The notes under the pieces are model-generated. The model was not told the DNA's origin and made no database searches. It was given only the letters and a program-made list of their open reading frames with translations. Both the position numbers and the translations under genes were made by a program. Below are positions 8,804-17,518 of a DNA stretch of 64,000 nt, one piece after another (position 1 is the first letter of the stretch; the number at the start of each line of letters is the position of its first letter). Source of the stretch: Actinomadura physcomitrii. Lineage in GTDB: Bacteria; Actinomycetota; Actinomycetes; Streptosporangiales; Streptosporangiaceae. The DNA is taken from assembly GCF_008923205.2 (NCBI RefSeq), contig NZ_WBMS02000006.1:62001-126000 (forward strand), read 5' to 3'.

Positions 8804-9457
8804 GTGGGCGTTGCCGCGGAGACGGTCGATCGGAACCGGGCGCTCCAGACCGAGTGGTACGGCGAGCCGCTGGGCGATCGCGTCCGCCGGCTCCTGGACC
8901 GGCTCGGCCTCTCCCAGTCGGCGCTCGCCGGCGTCCTCGGGCTGTCCGCGCCGATGCTCTCCCAGCTGATGTCGGCGCAGCGCGCCAAGATCAGCAACCC
9001 GGCCGTGCTGCACCGGCTGCTGGCCGTCGAGGAGCTCGCCGCCGGTCCGGGCTTCGACGCGATGGCGGCGGCCGAGGTCAAGGAGCGGCTGGCGGCGATC
9101 AGCGCCGAGCAGGCCGCGACGACCTCGGGCCTGCGCGCCGCGCCGTCCGGCCGCGTCCCGGCGGGCGGCGCGGCGCCGGACGGCCGGGACGCGGCGGGTG
9201 CGGCGGGCGCGGGGGGCGGTGCGGCGCCGGGCGGCGGGGTCGCGGACGGCGCGCCCGTGCACGCCGAGCGGCCGGCGCGGCTCGTCCAGGCGCTGCTGCG
9301 CGAGGTCGCCTCGGCCGCCGAGATCGAGGCCGCCGCCGCGCTCATCGGCGACCGCTTCCCCGACCTGGCGGAACTGCTGCGCGTGTACGGCAACGGCCGC
9401 ACGAGCGAGGCCGAGGCCCACTACGCCCGGATCATCCGGAACGCCCGAGGTCACTGA
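8804..9457 (+). CDS. Helix-turn-helix DNA-binding regulator
   Basis: 217 residues from GTG 8804, which has AAGGGGGGGCGG upstream; GTG 8744 would add 20 residues. An XRE-like HTH lies at about 27-75 (LSQSALAGVLGLSAPMLSQLM). A disordered Gly/Ala-rich linker (about 110-150) leads to a helical C-terminal domain (about 150-217). It is divergent from the lipoprotein/OmpA operon with about 130 bp between, so it may control that operon and itself. Ligand unknown. Confidence 0.8.
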   Translation: MGVAAETVDRNRALQTEWYGEPLGDRVRRLLDRLGLSQSALAGVLGLSAPMLSQLMSAQRAKISNPAVLHRLLAVEELAAGPGFDAMAAAEVKERLAAISAEQAATTSGLRAAPSGRVPAGGAAPDGRDAAGAAGAGGGAAPGGGVADGAPVHAERPARLVQALLREVASAAEIEAAAALIGDRFPDLAELLRVYGNGRTSEAEAHYARIIRNARGH

Positions 9458-9543
9458 GCGCGTCCGCCGCCGGCCCGCCCGTCCCTCGCCGGCGCGGCGG
9501 CCGGGCGGTCATGCCCCGGCGTGCTCGTCTCCATTCCGCTGGG

Positions 9544-9562
9544 CCATAACGACTGGTTATGG
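9544..9562. promoter_or_regulatory. Perfect inverted repeat CCATAAC-N5-GTTATGG
   Basis: Seven-base arms are perfectly complementary around a 5-base centre, about 240 bp upstream of the first sdh gene. The size and symmetry suit an operator for a dimeric regulator. No regulator is identified. Confidence 0.45.
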
Positions 9563-9602
9563 GAACCGGGCGGTGCGGGAGCGCGTTTCCGGGGCTAAAG
9601 TC

Positions 9603-9618
9603 TGTGGTCAGGGTCACA
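9603..9618. promoter_or_regulatory. CRP/GlxR-like box TGTGG-N6-TCACA
   Basis: TGTGGTCAGGGTCACA differs by one base from the TGTGA-N6-TCACA consensus used by actinobacterial cAMP receptor proteins (GlxR, mycobacterial Crp), which are known to control succinate dehydrogenase genes in related bacteria. It lies about 185 bp upstream of the sdh start. Functional assignment is inference. Confidence 0.45.
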
Positions 9619-9803
9619 TACGGGTCTGCCTGTTATGTATGTCACAGCGCCCGTGGGGTGGCGTAAGGTCGCTTCGCTGGAAGCGCACACGAGGCGTCAC
9701 CGCGCGCGTGCGGACGCCGCCTCAGGCCGGGGCGCGACGGCCGCGCGAGTGCGCTCAGACCGTGGTACGGGGACACGACGACCCGAGCTCAGGAGAGCGA
9801 TCG

Positions 9804-10634
9804 ATGAGCACTTTGGAGGCGCCGGCCAAGTCGCGCGCCCAGATCAAGGAACGCACGCTCCGCAAGGACAACTGGCGCCTGTATCCGATCACGACGTTCG
9901 TGATCTTCACGGCATGGGTGGTGTACGCGACCATCAGGGCCTTCTGGGGCGCGGCGTTCTACGTCCCCGAATACCACTACCTGACGCCGTTCTACTCGCC
10001 CTGCCTGAACGACATCTGCAGCAACGTCACCGTCAACGGCCACACCGGCGACGCCGCCGAGTTCGGCACCTTCCTGCCGGCCGGCACCCGGGGCTGGATC
10101 CCGTTCGCCATCATCACGCTGCCGTTCCTGCTGCTGTTCCGGCTGACCTGCTACTACTACCGCAAGGCCTACTACCGCTCGTTCTGGGCGTCGCCGCAGG
10201 CCTGCGCGGTGCGCGAGCCGCACGGCAAGTACACCGGAGAGCGCCGCTTCCCCCTCATCGGGCAGAACCTGCACCGCTACTTCTGGATGGCCGCGTTCCT
10301 CATCTCCGTCATCAACACCTGGGACGCGGTCCGCGCGTTCCACGGCAAGGACGGCGGGTTCGGCATCGGGCTCGGCACGATCATCCTGGTCGCCAACGTG
10401 GTCCTGCTGTGGCTGTACACGCTGTCGTGCCACTCGTGCCGGCACATCGTCGGCGGGCGGCTGAAGAACTTCTCCAAGCATCCCCTCCGGTACCGCATGT
10501 GGGGCTGGGTCTCCAAGATCAACCAGAACCACGGGACCTACGCCCTGATCACGCTGGGCTCGCTGGTGGTGGCCGACGCCTACGTCGCGTTCGTGGCCGG
10601 CGGCGTCTTCTCCGACCCCCGCATCTTCAACTGA
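9804..10634 (+). CDS. Succinate dehydrogenase membrane anchor (Sdh1 type)
   Basis: 276 residues. A basic, soluble N-terminus (1-22) is followed by five likely membrane helices (about 26-48, 95-115, 165-185, 198-222, 250-270). A CHSCRH motif lies near residue 212, with further His residues suited to haem or quinone contact. Length and gene order (anchor, flavoprotein, iron-sulfur) match the mycobacterial Sdh1 operon (Rv0249c-Rv0247c), where one long anchor replaces separate SdhC and SdhD. It would hold the catalytic pair on the membrane and pass electrons to menaquinone. ATG 9804 follows AGGAG at 9791. Confidence 0.85.
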   Translation: MSTLEAPAKSRAQIKERTLRKDNWRLYPITTFVIFTAWVVYATIRAFWGAAFYVPEYHYLTPFYSPCLNDICSNVTVNGHTGDAAEFGTFLPAGTRGWIPFAIITLPFLLLFRLTCYYYRKAYYRSFWASPQACAVREPHGKYTGERRFPLIGQNLHRYFWMAAFLISVINTWDAVRAFHGKDGGFGIGLGTIILVANVVLLWLYTLSCHSCRHIVGGRLKNFSKHPLRYRMWGWVSKINQNHGTYALITLGSLVVADAYVAFVAGGVFSDPRIFN

Positions 10635-10646
10635 GGCCAAAGGATC

Positions 10647-12617
10647 ATGACTGAGATCGAGAGGCATGCCTACGACGTCGTGGTGATCGGTGCCGGCGGC
10701 GCCGGGCTGCGGGCGGCGATCGAGGCCCGCCTCCAGGGCAAGAAGACCGCGATCATCTCCAAGTCGCTGTTCGGCAAGGCGCACACGGTGATGGCGGAGG
10801 GCGGCGCCGCCGCGGCGATGGGGAACGTCAACCCCAACGACAACTGGCAGGTCCACTTCCGCGACACCATGCGCGGCGGCAAGTTCATGAACAGCTGGCG
10901 GATGGCCGAGCTGCACGCCAAGGAGGCCCCCGAGCGCATCTGGGAGCTGGAGCACTGGGGCGCGCTGTTCGACCGCACCAAGGACGGCAAGATCAGCCAG
11001 CGCAACTTCGGCGGGCACGAGTACCCGCGGCTGGCGCACGTCGGCGACCGGACGGGCCTGGAGCTGATCCGCACCGCGCAGCAGAAGATCGTCGCGCTGC
11101 AGCAGGAGGACCGCGCCGAGTACGGCGACTACGAGGCCCGGCTCAAGGTGTGGGCCGAGACGACCGTGACGCGGCTGCTCAAGGACGGCGACCGGATCTG
11201 CGGCGCGTTCGCCTACGTTCGCGAGACCGGCAGGTTCGTGGTGTTCGAGGCGCCCGCGGTGGTCCTCGCGACCGGCGGCATCGGCAAGGCGTTCAAGGTC
11301 ACCTCGAACTCCTGGGAGTACACCGGCGACGGGCACTCGCTGGCGCTGCTCGCCGGCGCGACGCTGCTGAACATGGAGTTCGTGCAGTTCCACCCGACCG
11401 GCATGGTCTGGCCGCCGTCGGTGAAGGGGATCCTCGTCACCGAGTCGGTGCGCGGCGACCGCGGCGTCCTCAAGAACTCCGAGGGCCGGCGGTTCATGTT
11501 CGACTACGTCCCCGAGGTCTTCAAGGACCAGTACGCCACCACCGAGGAGGAGGGCGACCGCTGGTACGACGACCCCGACAACAACAAGCGGCCCCCGGAG
11601 CTGCTGCCCCGTGACGAGGTGGCCCGCGCGATCAACTCCGAGGTGAAGGCCGGCCGGGGATCGCCGCACGGCGGGGTGTTCCTCACCGTCGTCGACCGGA
11701 TGCCGGGCGGCGCCGCGGAGATCGTCCGGCGGCTGCCGTCGATGCACCACCAGTTCAAGGAGCTGGCGGACGTCGACATCACCAAGGAGCCGATGGAGGT
11801 CGGCCCGACCTGCCACTACGTGATGGGCGGCGTCGAGGTCGACCCGGACACCGGCGCGGCGAAGGTGCCGGGTCTGTTCGCGGCCGGCGAGGTGTCCGGC
11901 GGCATGCACGGCTCGAACCGGCTCGGCGGCAACTCCCTGTCGGACCTGCTGGTCTTCGGCCGGCGCGCCGGACTCGGCGCGTCGGAGTACGTGGACGGCC
12001 TGCCCGAGCGTCCCGGCGTCCCCGAGGCGGAGGTCGAGGCGGCGGTCGCCGAGGCGCTCGCGCCGTTCGAGCGGGAGGGCGGCGAGAACCCCTACGCCGT
12101 CCACGCCGAGCTGCAGCAGACGATGAACGACCTGGTCGGCATCATCCGCAAGGAAGAGGAGCTGAAGCAGGCGATCGAGGCGCTCGGCAAGCTCCGCGAG
12201 CGGGTCGCCAATGTCGGCGTCGCGCCGGTCGCGGTGGGCGACGACGGCCGCGGCTACCACCCGGGCTGGCACCTGTCGCTGGACCTGCGGAACATGATGC
12301 TGGTGTCGGAGGCGGTCGCGAAGGCGGCGCTGGAGCGGCAGGAGAGCCGCGGCGGGCACACCCGCGACGACTACCCGCAGATGTCGGCGGAGTGGCGGAA
12401 GGTCAACCTGGTCTGCAGCCTGGCCGGGGACCCGTCGTCCCCGCACGTCGAGCTGAAGCGCCAGCCGATGGTGCCGATGCGCGAGGACCTGCTGGCGCTG
12501 TTCGAGACCGACGAGCTGAAGAAGTACCTCACGGCCGAGGAGCTGCCGGCCGACGTGGCCGCGGAGAGCGGTGCGACCGCCGCGGGCGCCGGGGACGACG
12601 AGGAGGGCGACGAGTGA
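10647..12617 (+). CDS. sdhA: Succinate dehydrogenase / fumarate reductase flavoprotein subunit
   Basis: 656 residues. The N-terminal Rossmann motif VVVIGAGGAGLRAA (11-24) binds FAD, and His46 in GKAHTVMAEGG is the expected covalent-FAD histidine. The substrate-site motifs HPTG and GGNSLSDLLVFGRRAG and the C-terminal helical domain (about 480-600) are present. The last 40 residues form a charged, Ala-rich tail. It oxidises succinate to fumarate and passes electrons to the iron-sulfur subunit. It begins 12 bp after the anchor gene, and its stop overlaps the GTG of the iron-sulfur gene, so all three are translationally linked. Confidence 0.95.
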   Translation: MTEIERHAYDVVVIGAGGAGLRAAIEARLQGKKTAIISKSLFGKAHTVMAEGGAAAAMGNVNPNDNWQVHFRDTMRGGKFMNSWRMAELHAKEAPERIWELEHWGALFDRTKDGKISQRNFGGHEYPRLAHVGDRTGLELIRTAQQKIVALQQEDRAEYGDYEARLKVWAETTVTRLLKDGDRICGAFAYVRETGRFVVFEAPAVVLATGGIGKAFKVTSNSWEYTGDGHSLALLAGATLLNMEFVQFHPTGMVWPPSVKGILVTESVRGDRGVLKNSEGRRFMFDYVPEVFKDQYATTEEEGDRWYDDPDNNKRPPELLPRDEVARAINSEVKAGRGSPHGGVFLTVVDRMPGGAAEIVRRLPSMHHQFKELADVDITKEPMEVGPTCHYVMGGVEVDPDTGAAKVPGLFAAGEVSGGMHGSNRLGGNSLSDLLVFGRRAGLGASEYVDGLPERPGVPEAEVEAAVAEALAPFEREGGENPYAVHAELQQTMNDLVGIIRKEEELKQAIEALGKLRERVANVGVAPVAVGDDGRGYHPGWHLSLDLRNMMLVSEAVAKAALERQESRGGHTRDDYPQMSAEWRKVNLVCSLAGDPSSPHVELKRQPMVPMREDLLALFETDELKKYLTAEELPADVAAESGATAAGAGDDEEGDE

Positions 12618-13384
12618 GCTACGAGGCCAAGTTCAAGGTCTGGCGCGGCGACGACGGCGCGGGCGAGCTGACCGACTACACGGTCGAGGTGAACGAGGGC
12701 GAGGTCGTCCTCGACATCATCCACCGGCTGCAGGCGACGCAGGCGCCGGACCTCGCCGTCCGGTGGAACTGCAAGGCCGGCAAGTGCGGGTCGTGCTCGG
12801 CGGAGATCAACGGCATGCCGCGGCTGATGTGCATGACGCGGATGTCCACCTTCACCGAGGACGAGACGATCACCGTCACCCCGATCCGGACGTTCCCGGT
12901 GATCCGCGACCTCGTGACGGACGTGTCGTTCAACTACGAGAAGGCGCGGCAGATCCCCTCGTTCGACCCGGGCGACACCAAGCCCGGCGAGTTCCGGATG
13001 CAGCAGCAGGACGTCGAGCGCTCGCAGGAGTTCCGCAAGTGCATCGAGTGCTACCTGTGCCAGAACGTCTGCCACGTGATCCGCGACCATGAGGAGAACA
13101 AGCCCGAGTTCGCCGGGCCGCGGTTCCTCATGCGGATCGCGGAGCTGGAGATGCACCCGGCCGACCAGGCGGACCGGCGGGAGATCGCGGCGAAGGACCA
13201 CGGCCTCGGGTTCTGCAACATCACCAAGTGCTGCACCGAGGTGTGCCCCGAGCACATCAAGATCACCGACGACGCGCTGATCCCGATGAAGGAGAGGGTC
13301 GTCGGCCGCAAGTACGACCCGGTCGTGTGGCTCGGCAGCAAGCTCGGCATCGTCAAGAAGGGCCAGGACACCCCGTCCGCCTGA
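12614..13384 (+). CDS. sdhB: Succinate dehydrogenase iron-sulfur subunit
   Basis: 256 residues from GTG 12614 (GTGA overlap with sdhA). The N-terminal ferredoxin domain has the [2Fe-2S] ligands in WNCKAGKCGSC and a later MC (about 54-76). The C-terminal domain has CIECYLCQNVCH and CNITKCCTEVCPE, which supply the other two clusters. It carries electrons from the flavin to the quinone site in the membrane anchor. All the usual cysteines are visible, so the enzyme looks functional. Confidence 0.94.
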   Translation: MSYEAKFKVWRGDDGAGELTDYTVEVNEGEVVLDIIHRLQATQAPDLAVRWNCKAGKCGSCSAEINGMPRLMCMTRMSTFTEDETITVTPIRTFPVIRDLVTDVSFNYEKARQIPSFDPGDTKPGEFRMQQQDVERSQEFRKCIECYLCQNVCHVIRDHEENKPEFAGPRFLMRIAELEMHPADQADRREIAAKDHGLGFCNITKCCTEVCPEHIKITDDALIPMKERVVGRKYDPVVWLGSKLGIVKKGQDTPSA

Positions 13385-13404
13385 CGCGGTGGCGGCGGGC
13401 GGCG

Positions 13405-13442
13405 ACGGCGGGCGGCGATGCCCCCGGACCGCCGCCCGCCGT
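13405..13442 (+). terminator. GC-rich hairpin terminator after sdhB
   Basis: ACGGCGGGCGGCG (13405-13417) pairs perfectly with CGCCGCCCGCCGT (13430-13442) around a 12-base loop, starting 20 bp after the sdhB stop. There is no T-run, as is usual for actinobacterial terminators. Confidence 0.6.
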
Positions 13443-13666
13443 ACCGCCGTTCCCCATGAACGCCGTGCTCGCCGCCGGGGGCACGGCGCCCCCGTCCACC
13501 GTGCCTCCGCGCGAGCCGGGCGCCGGCGACCCACCGGTCGCACACGCCGCGATCAACCCTGGCGCCCGCGCGGCCGGGTGAATAGGGAAGAGTGCACATA
13601 ACGCGTGACAAATTCGTGATTATCCCCCGGGACTCGTGCCGCCGGGTTCCCCTTAGCGTGGTGGAC

Positions 13667-14407
13667 ATGAGCCCCCTCGAACCGGGTTCGTTCCTTGCCG
13701 AGCTCACCCCGGCGGAACGCGGCGACCTGGAATCGCGCGGACGTGTCCGCGACTTCGCCCGGGGGGACACGCTGTTCGTCGAGGGGGACCGCTCCAGCTG
13801 GGTGGCGGTCCTGCTGAGCGGCCGGGTCAAGGCGTTCTCCTACCGCGAGCACGGCGGCGAGGCGCTGCTCGCGGTGCGCGGTCCCGGCGCGCTGCTGGGG
13901 GAGGTCGCCGCGATCGACGGCCTGCCCCGCTCGGCGACCGTCTCCGCGCTGGAGCCGGCGCGCGCGCTCGCCGTGACGGCCGAGGAGTTCATGGCGTTCC
14001 TGCAGGCGCACGGGCGCGTCTCCATCATCATCATGCGCATGCTGTGCCAGCGCTGGCGCGACGCGGACCGCAAGCGCGTCGAGTTCGGCATGTTCGACGC
14101 GACGGGACGGGTGGCGCAGCGTCTCGTCGAGCTGGCGGAGCGGTTCGGGCAGCCCTACGAGGGCAGGGCGGGCGCTGCGGGGCGGGCCGGCGGGCAGAAC
14201 GGTGCGCCGAGCGGCGGGCCGAGCGGAGGGCAGAGCGTCCGGATCACGCTGAACCTGTCCCAGGAGGAGCTGGCCGGGTGGGTCGGCGCGTCGCGGGAGG
14301 CGGTCAGCAAGGCGCTGCGGACGCTGCGCCGGCACGGCTGGATCGAGACGGGCCGCCGCCGGCTGATCGTGCACGACCTCCAGGCCCTGCGCCGGCACGC
14401 GCGCTGA
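13667..14407 (+). CDS. Crp/Fnr-family transcription regulator
   Basis: 246 residues from ATG 13667. A cyclic-nucleotide-binding fold (about 10-125, with GDTLFVEGD, GEVAAIDGLPRSATV) is followed by a dimer helix and a Crp-type winged HTH (about 185-235: LSQEELAGWVGASREAVSKALRTL). A Gly/Ser-rich insert (about 165-183) separates the two. No FNR cysteine cluster is present, so oxygen sensing through Fe-S is unlikely. It lies downstream of sdh, but the hairpin at 13405-13442 separates the two. Regulation of sdh through the CRP-like box is possible but unproved. Confidence 0.87.
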   Translation: MSPLEPGSFLAELTPAERGDLESRGRVRDFARGDTLFVEGDRSSWVAVLLSGRVKAFSYREHGGEALLAVRGPGALLGEVAAIDGLPRSATVSALEPARALAVTAEEFMAFLQAHGRVSIIIMRMLCQRWRDADRKRVEFGMFDATGRVAQRLVELAERFGQPYEGRAGAAGRAGGQNGAPSGGPSGGQSVRITLNLSQEELAGWVGASREAVSKALRTLRRHGWIETGRRRLIVHDLQALRRHAR

Positions 14408-14504
14408 CGGCCGCGCCGCCGCGCGCCGACGGCCGAGGCGGCACGCGGGCCAACGGCCGAGGCGGCCGCAGGCGGGCCCAAGTCCAGCCCGTACCCTGTG
14501 CAGG

Positions 14505-15494
14505 ATGCAGCTACAGCAGCTCGCCTACTTCGTCGCGGTCGCGGAGGTGCGCCACTTCACGCAGGCCGCCGAGCTCCTGCGGGTGGCGCAGCCGTCGCTG
14601 TCCAAGCAGATCCGCGCGCTGGAGACCGAGCTGAACGCGCCCCTGTTCAGCCGCGCGCGAGGGAACATCACCCTGACGCCCGCGGGGGAGGCGCTGCTGC
14701 CGCTCGCCAAGCGCATCCTCGCCGACGTGGACACGGCGCGGCTGGAGGTGCAGGAGCTGACCGGGCTGCGCCGGGGGCGCGTCCGGCTGGGCGCCACGCC
14801 GTCGCTGTGCGCGGGGCTCCTCGCCGACGTCCTGCGCCGCTTCCACGACGACTACCCCGGCATCCAGCTGCTGGTGGAGGAGGGCGGGTCGCGGGACCTG
14901 GTGAAGGAGCTGACCCGCGGCTCGCTGGACCTGGCCCTGGTCATCCTGCCGCTGCACGGCGACCCGCCGCTGGACACCACACCGATACTGCGCGAGTACC
15001 TGGTGGTCGCCTCCCCGGTGGGGAGCGACGACGCCGACTCCCGCGCGACGCAGATGCCGCGCCGCTCCTACCTGCGCATCGAGGACCTGCGGAACCGCCC
15101 GCTGGTGATGTTCCGGCCCGGCTACGACCTGCGCGAGGCGACGATCAGCGCGTGCCGGGCCGCCGGGTTCGAGCCCCGGTTCGCCGTCGAGGGCGGCGAG
15201 ATGGACGCCGTCCTGCGGTTCGTCGAGGCGGGCCTCGGGATCGCGGTCGTGCCGAGCATGGTCCTCGCGGGACGGCCCGGCCTGCGCGGGACGCCGCTCG
15301 TCCTGCCCGACGAGGAGGCCCGGCGCGGCCACCACGGTCCCGGGCTCCTGCGCACGATCGCGCTGGCGCACCGCAAGGACGTCGACCTGACGCACGCGGC
15401 GCGCGCCTTCCAGGACCTGCTGCTGACGTTCCTCGTGGAGGCGGGCGCGGCGGCCCGCCTCCCCGCCGGCGTGGAGACCCTCCTCCGGGACTGA
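14505..15494 (+). CDS. LysR-family transcription regulator
   Basis: 329 residues. The N-terminal winged HTH (1-60) is typical: LAYFVAVAEVRHFTQAAELL, then QPSLSKQIRALE. A linker helix precedes a substrate-binding domain (about 90-300) with the usual two-lobe pattern. The ligand is unknown. No divergent metabolic gene flanks it, so its target cannot be read from context. It is about 100 bp downstream of the Crp gene on the same strand. Confidence 0.9.
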   Translation: MQLQQLAYFVAVAEVRHFTQAAELLRVAQPSLSKQIRALETELNAPLFSRARGNITLTPAGEALLPLAKRILADVDTARLEVQELTGLRRGRVRLGATPSLCAGLLADVLRRFHDDYPGIQLLVEEGGSRDLVKELTRGSLDLALVILPLHGDPPLDTTPILREYLVVASPVGSDDADSRATQMPRRSYLRIEDLRNRPLVMFRPGYDLREATISACRAAGFEPRFAVEGGEMDAVLRFVEAGLGIAVVPSMVLAGRPGLRGTPLVLPDEEARRGHHGPGLLRTIALAHRKDVDLTHAARAFQDLLLTFLVEAGAAARLPAGVETLLRD

Positions 15495-15607
15495 CCCGCC
15501 GCCCGCGACCGGCGCCGGCAGGCCGCTGATCAGGTTCGGCGGCAGGGCGGTCGCGGGCGTTGTACGGTTGCGGGACGGACGGCGGGCGGCGGCGAGGGGA
15601 GGCCGGT

Positions 15608-16033
15608 GTGGACGACCGCACCTCCCGGCAACGCCGCCTGCTGATGCTGCTGGCAGGCCTCTTCGGCTTCGCCATGACGGCCACCCTGTCCGCCGTCCCG
15701 AACGCGGCGGCCGTCGAGATCGTCCGGGTCGGGACAGCGGCGGCGGCGAGCGGCGCGGGCTCGCGGGGCATCGCGCCCTCGCTCGCCCGGGACCGCCGCG
15801 CCGCGCCCGCCTGGCCGCGCTTCTCCGCGGCGGACGTCCACCTGTGGAAACGGCTCGGGTTCGGCGCGGGCGAGACGCGGAGCCCGCACGCGGTCCTGCC
15901 GTCCGCAGCCGCTCCCGACCCGGCGCTCCGGCGGGTCCGCGCCGCGGCCGCCTGGTCGCGCACGGTCGTCCCGGCGTCCGTCCACACCGGCACCGTCCAG
16001 GTGCGAGGGCCTCCCATCGGTACGGGTTCCTGA
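15608..16033 (+). CDS. Hypothetical small secreted protein
   Basis: 141 residues from GTG 15608, with GAGGGGAGGCCG in front. A hydrophobic segment at about 10-35 ending in NAAA-V looks like a signal peptide. The rest is Ala/Arg/Pro-rich without cysteines or a known domain. It sits between LysR and an orphan SecY gene on the same strand. Coding status is moderate: the Shine-Dalgarno and signal peptide support it, while the low-complexity composition weakens it. Confidence 0.45.
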   Translation: MDDRTSRQRRLLMLLAGLFGFAMTATLSAVPNAAAVEIVRVGTAAAASGAGSRGIAPSLARDRRAAPAWPRFSAADVHLWKRLGFGAGETRSPHAVLPSAAAPDPALRRVRAAAAWSRTVVPASVHTGTVQVRGPPIGTGS

Positions 16034-16175
16034 CGCTCATCCGTCATCGGCCGCAGTAGTCCTGCGGACGCTGCGGCGTCCCCGTATGGAGGCCTGTCAT
16101 CTTCCGCTTCGCCATGCGGCGAGCGCGCCATGCGCTCGCCCGTTTCACCCTGCCCGTGCACGGTTTGGACGCGGC

Positions 16176-17462
16176 GTGCTGACCGCGTTCGCCCGCGCGT
16201 TCCGGACCCCGGATCTGCGCAAGAAGCTGCTGTTCACCCTGTTCGTCGTCCTCGTGTTCCGGCTGGGGCAGAACCTGCCCCTGCCGAACGTCGACGTGGC
16301 GGCGCTGAAGTCCGCCGCCGACGCCGCGAAGAAGAGCAACCAGCTGTACGGGCTGCTCGACCTGTTCAGCGGCGGCGCGCTGCTGAAACTGTCGGTCTTC
16401 GCGCTCGGCATCTACCCGTACATCACCGCGAGCATCGTCCTGCAGCTGCTGACGGTGGTCGTCCCGAAACTGGAGGCACTGAAGAAGGAGGGCCAGTCCG
16501 GCACCACGAAGATCACGCAGTACACCCGCTACCTCACGGTCGCGCTGGCGGTCCTGCAGGGCGCGAGCGTCGTCGCGATGACGTCCGCCGGGCAGCTGTT
16601 CCAGGGCTCGGACGGCATCCTGCGCGACACGGGCGTGTTCCCGGTCGCGACGATGGTCGTGTGCATGGTCGCCGGGACGGCCGTCACGATGTGGCTCGGG
16701 GAGCTGGTCACCGAGCGGGGCGTCGGCAACGGGATGTCGGTGCTCATCTTCACGCAGGTGGTGGCCGTCTTCCCCGGCCAGCTGTGGGGCATCTACCAGG
16801 CCAAGGGCGGGTTCGTGTTCGCGCTCACCATCGTCGTCGGGCTCGGCATCATGGCCGGGGTCGTCTTCGTCGAGCAGGCGCAGCGGCGCATCCCGGTGCA
16901 GTACGCCAGGCGGATGGTCGGCCGCCGCGTCCACGGCGGCACCTCGACCTACCTTCCGCTGAAGGTCAACCAGGCGGGGATCATCCCCGTGATCTTCGCC
17001 TCGTCGGTGCTGTACCTGCCGCTGCTCGCCACGCGGCTGTGGCCGGACGCGAAGTGGTCGCGGCAAATCCAGCCCTACCTGGACCAGGCGAACCCGTGGC
17101 ACATGAGCGCGTTCTTCGCGCTGATCGTGTTCTTCACCTACTTCTACGTGGCGATCACGTTCAACCCGGTGGAGGTCGCCGGGAACATGCAGAAGTACGG
17201 CGGTTTCGTGCCGGGGATCCGGCCGGGACGTCCCACCGCCGAGTACCTCGACCACGTCCTGACCCGCGTCACCGCGCCCGGCGCGGCCTACCTGGGGCTC
17301 GTCGCGCTCATCCCGATGGCGGCGCTGGCGCTCCTGGACGTCGGCGACCAGTTCCCGTTCGGCGGGACGACGATCCTCATCGCCGTCGGGGTCGGCCTCG
17401 ACACCGTCAAGCAGATCGAGAGCCGGCTCCAGCAGCACGACTACGAGGGGTTCCTGCGCTGA
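16176..17462 (+). CDS. secY: SecY-type protein translocase subunit, orphan paralogue
   Basis: 428 residues from GTG 16176, with ten membrane helices and a full-length SecY fold. The N-terminus (FRTPDLRKKLLFTLFVVLVFRLGQ), the plug region and the cytosolic loops (RRIPVQYARRMVGRR, YLPLKVNQAGIIPVIFA, FNPVEVAGNMQKYGGFVPGIRPG) are all intact. SecY forms the SecYEG channel with SecA. The usual housekeeping copy lies in the ribosomal spc operon beside adk; this one has neither, so it is probably a second copy. The frame is open upstream to 16086, but homology begins at the chosen GTG. Confidence 0.88.
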   Translation: MLTAFARAFRTPDLRKKLLFTLFVVLVFRLGQNLPLPNVDVAALKSAADAAKKSNQLYGLLDLFSGGALLKLSVFALGIYPYITASIVLQLLTVVVPKLEALKKEGQSGTTKITQYTRYLTVALAVLQGASVVAMTSAGQLFQGSDGILRDTGVFPVATMVVCMVAGTAVTMWLGELVTERGVGNGMSVLIFTQVVAVFPGQLWGIYQAKGGFVFALTIVVGLGIMAGVVFVEQAQRRIPVQYARRMVGRRVHGGTSTYLPLKVNQAGIIPVIFASSVLYLPLLATRLWPDAKWSRQIQPYLDQANPWHMSAFFALIVFFTYFYVAITFNPVEVAGNMQKYGGFVPGIRPGRPTAEYLDHVLTRVTAPGAAYLGLVALIPMAALALLDVGDQFPFGGTTILIAVGVGLDTVKQIESRLQQHDYEGFLR

Positions 17463-17467
17463 ACCGG

Positions 17468-17502
17468 GCCCGCCGCCGGGACGCGCCGTCCCGGCGGCGG
17501 GC
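17468..17502. terminator. Perfect 16-bp-stem hairpin between secY and trxA
   Basis: GCCCGCCGCCGGGACG (17468-17483) pairs with CGTCCCGGCGGCGGGC (17487-17502) with a 3-base loop. It lies in the gap between convergent secY and trxA and may end transcription from both sides. Confidence 0.7.
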
Positions 17503-17518
17503 TTGCGTCACCGCGGGT

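Larger units (their letters stand above)
9458..9803 (+). other. 346-bp intergenic leader of the sdh operon
   Basis: No convincing gene is present. The stretch holds a perfect inverted repeat (9544-9562), a CRP-like box (9603-9618) and a strong Shine-Dalgarno (AGGAG at 9791) for the first sdh gene. The reading frame open across it continues from the 3' part of the HTH gene and has no coding signature. Confidence 0.6.

Noticed and set aside
9789..12446. An 885-codon minus-strand frame under the sdh genes
   Set aside because: It mirrors sdhA and the anchor, and its sequence has the usual antisense bias (Val/Leu/Arg/His). The sdh genes are unmistakable.
13667..14407. Oxygen-sensing FNR protein
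   Set aside because: No N-terminal cysteine cluster is present, so only a general Crp/Fnr family call is justified.
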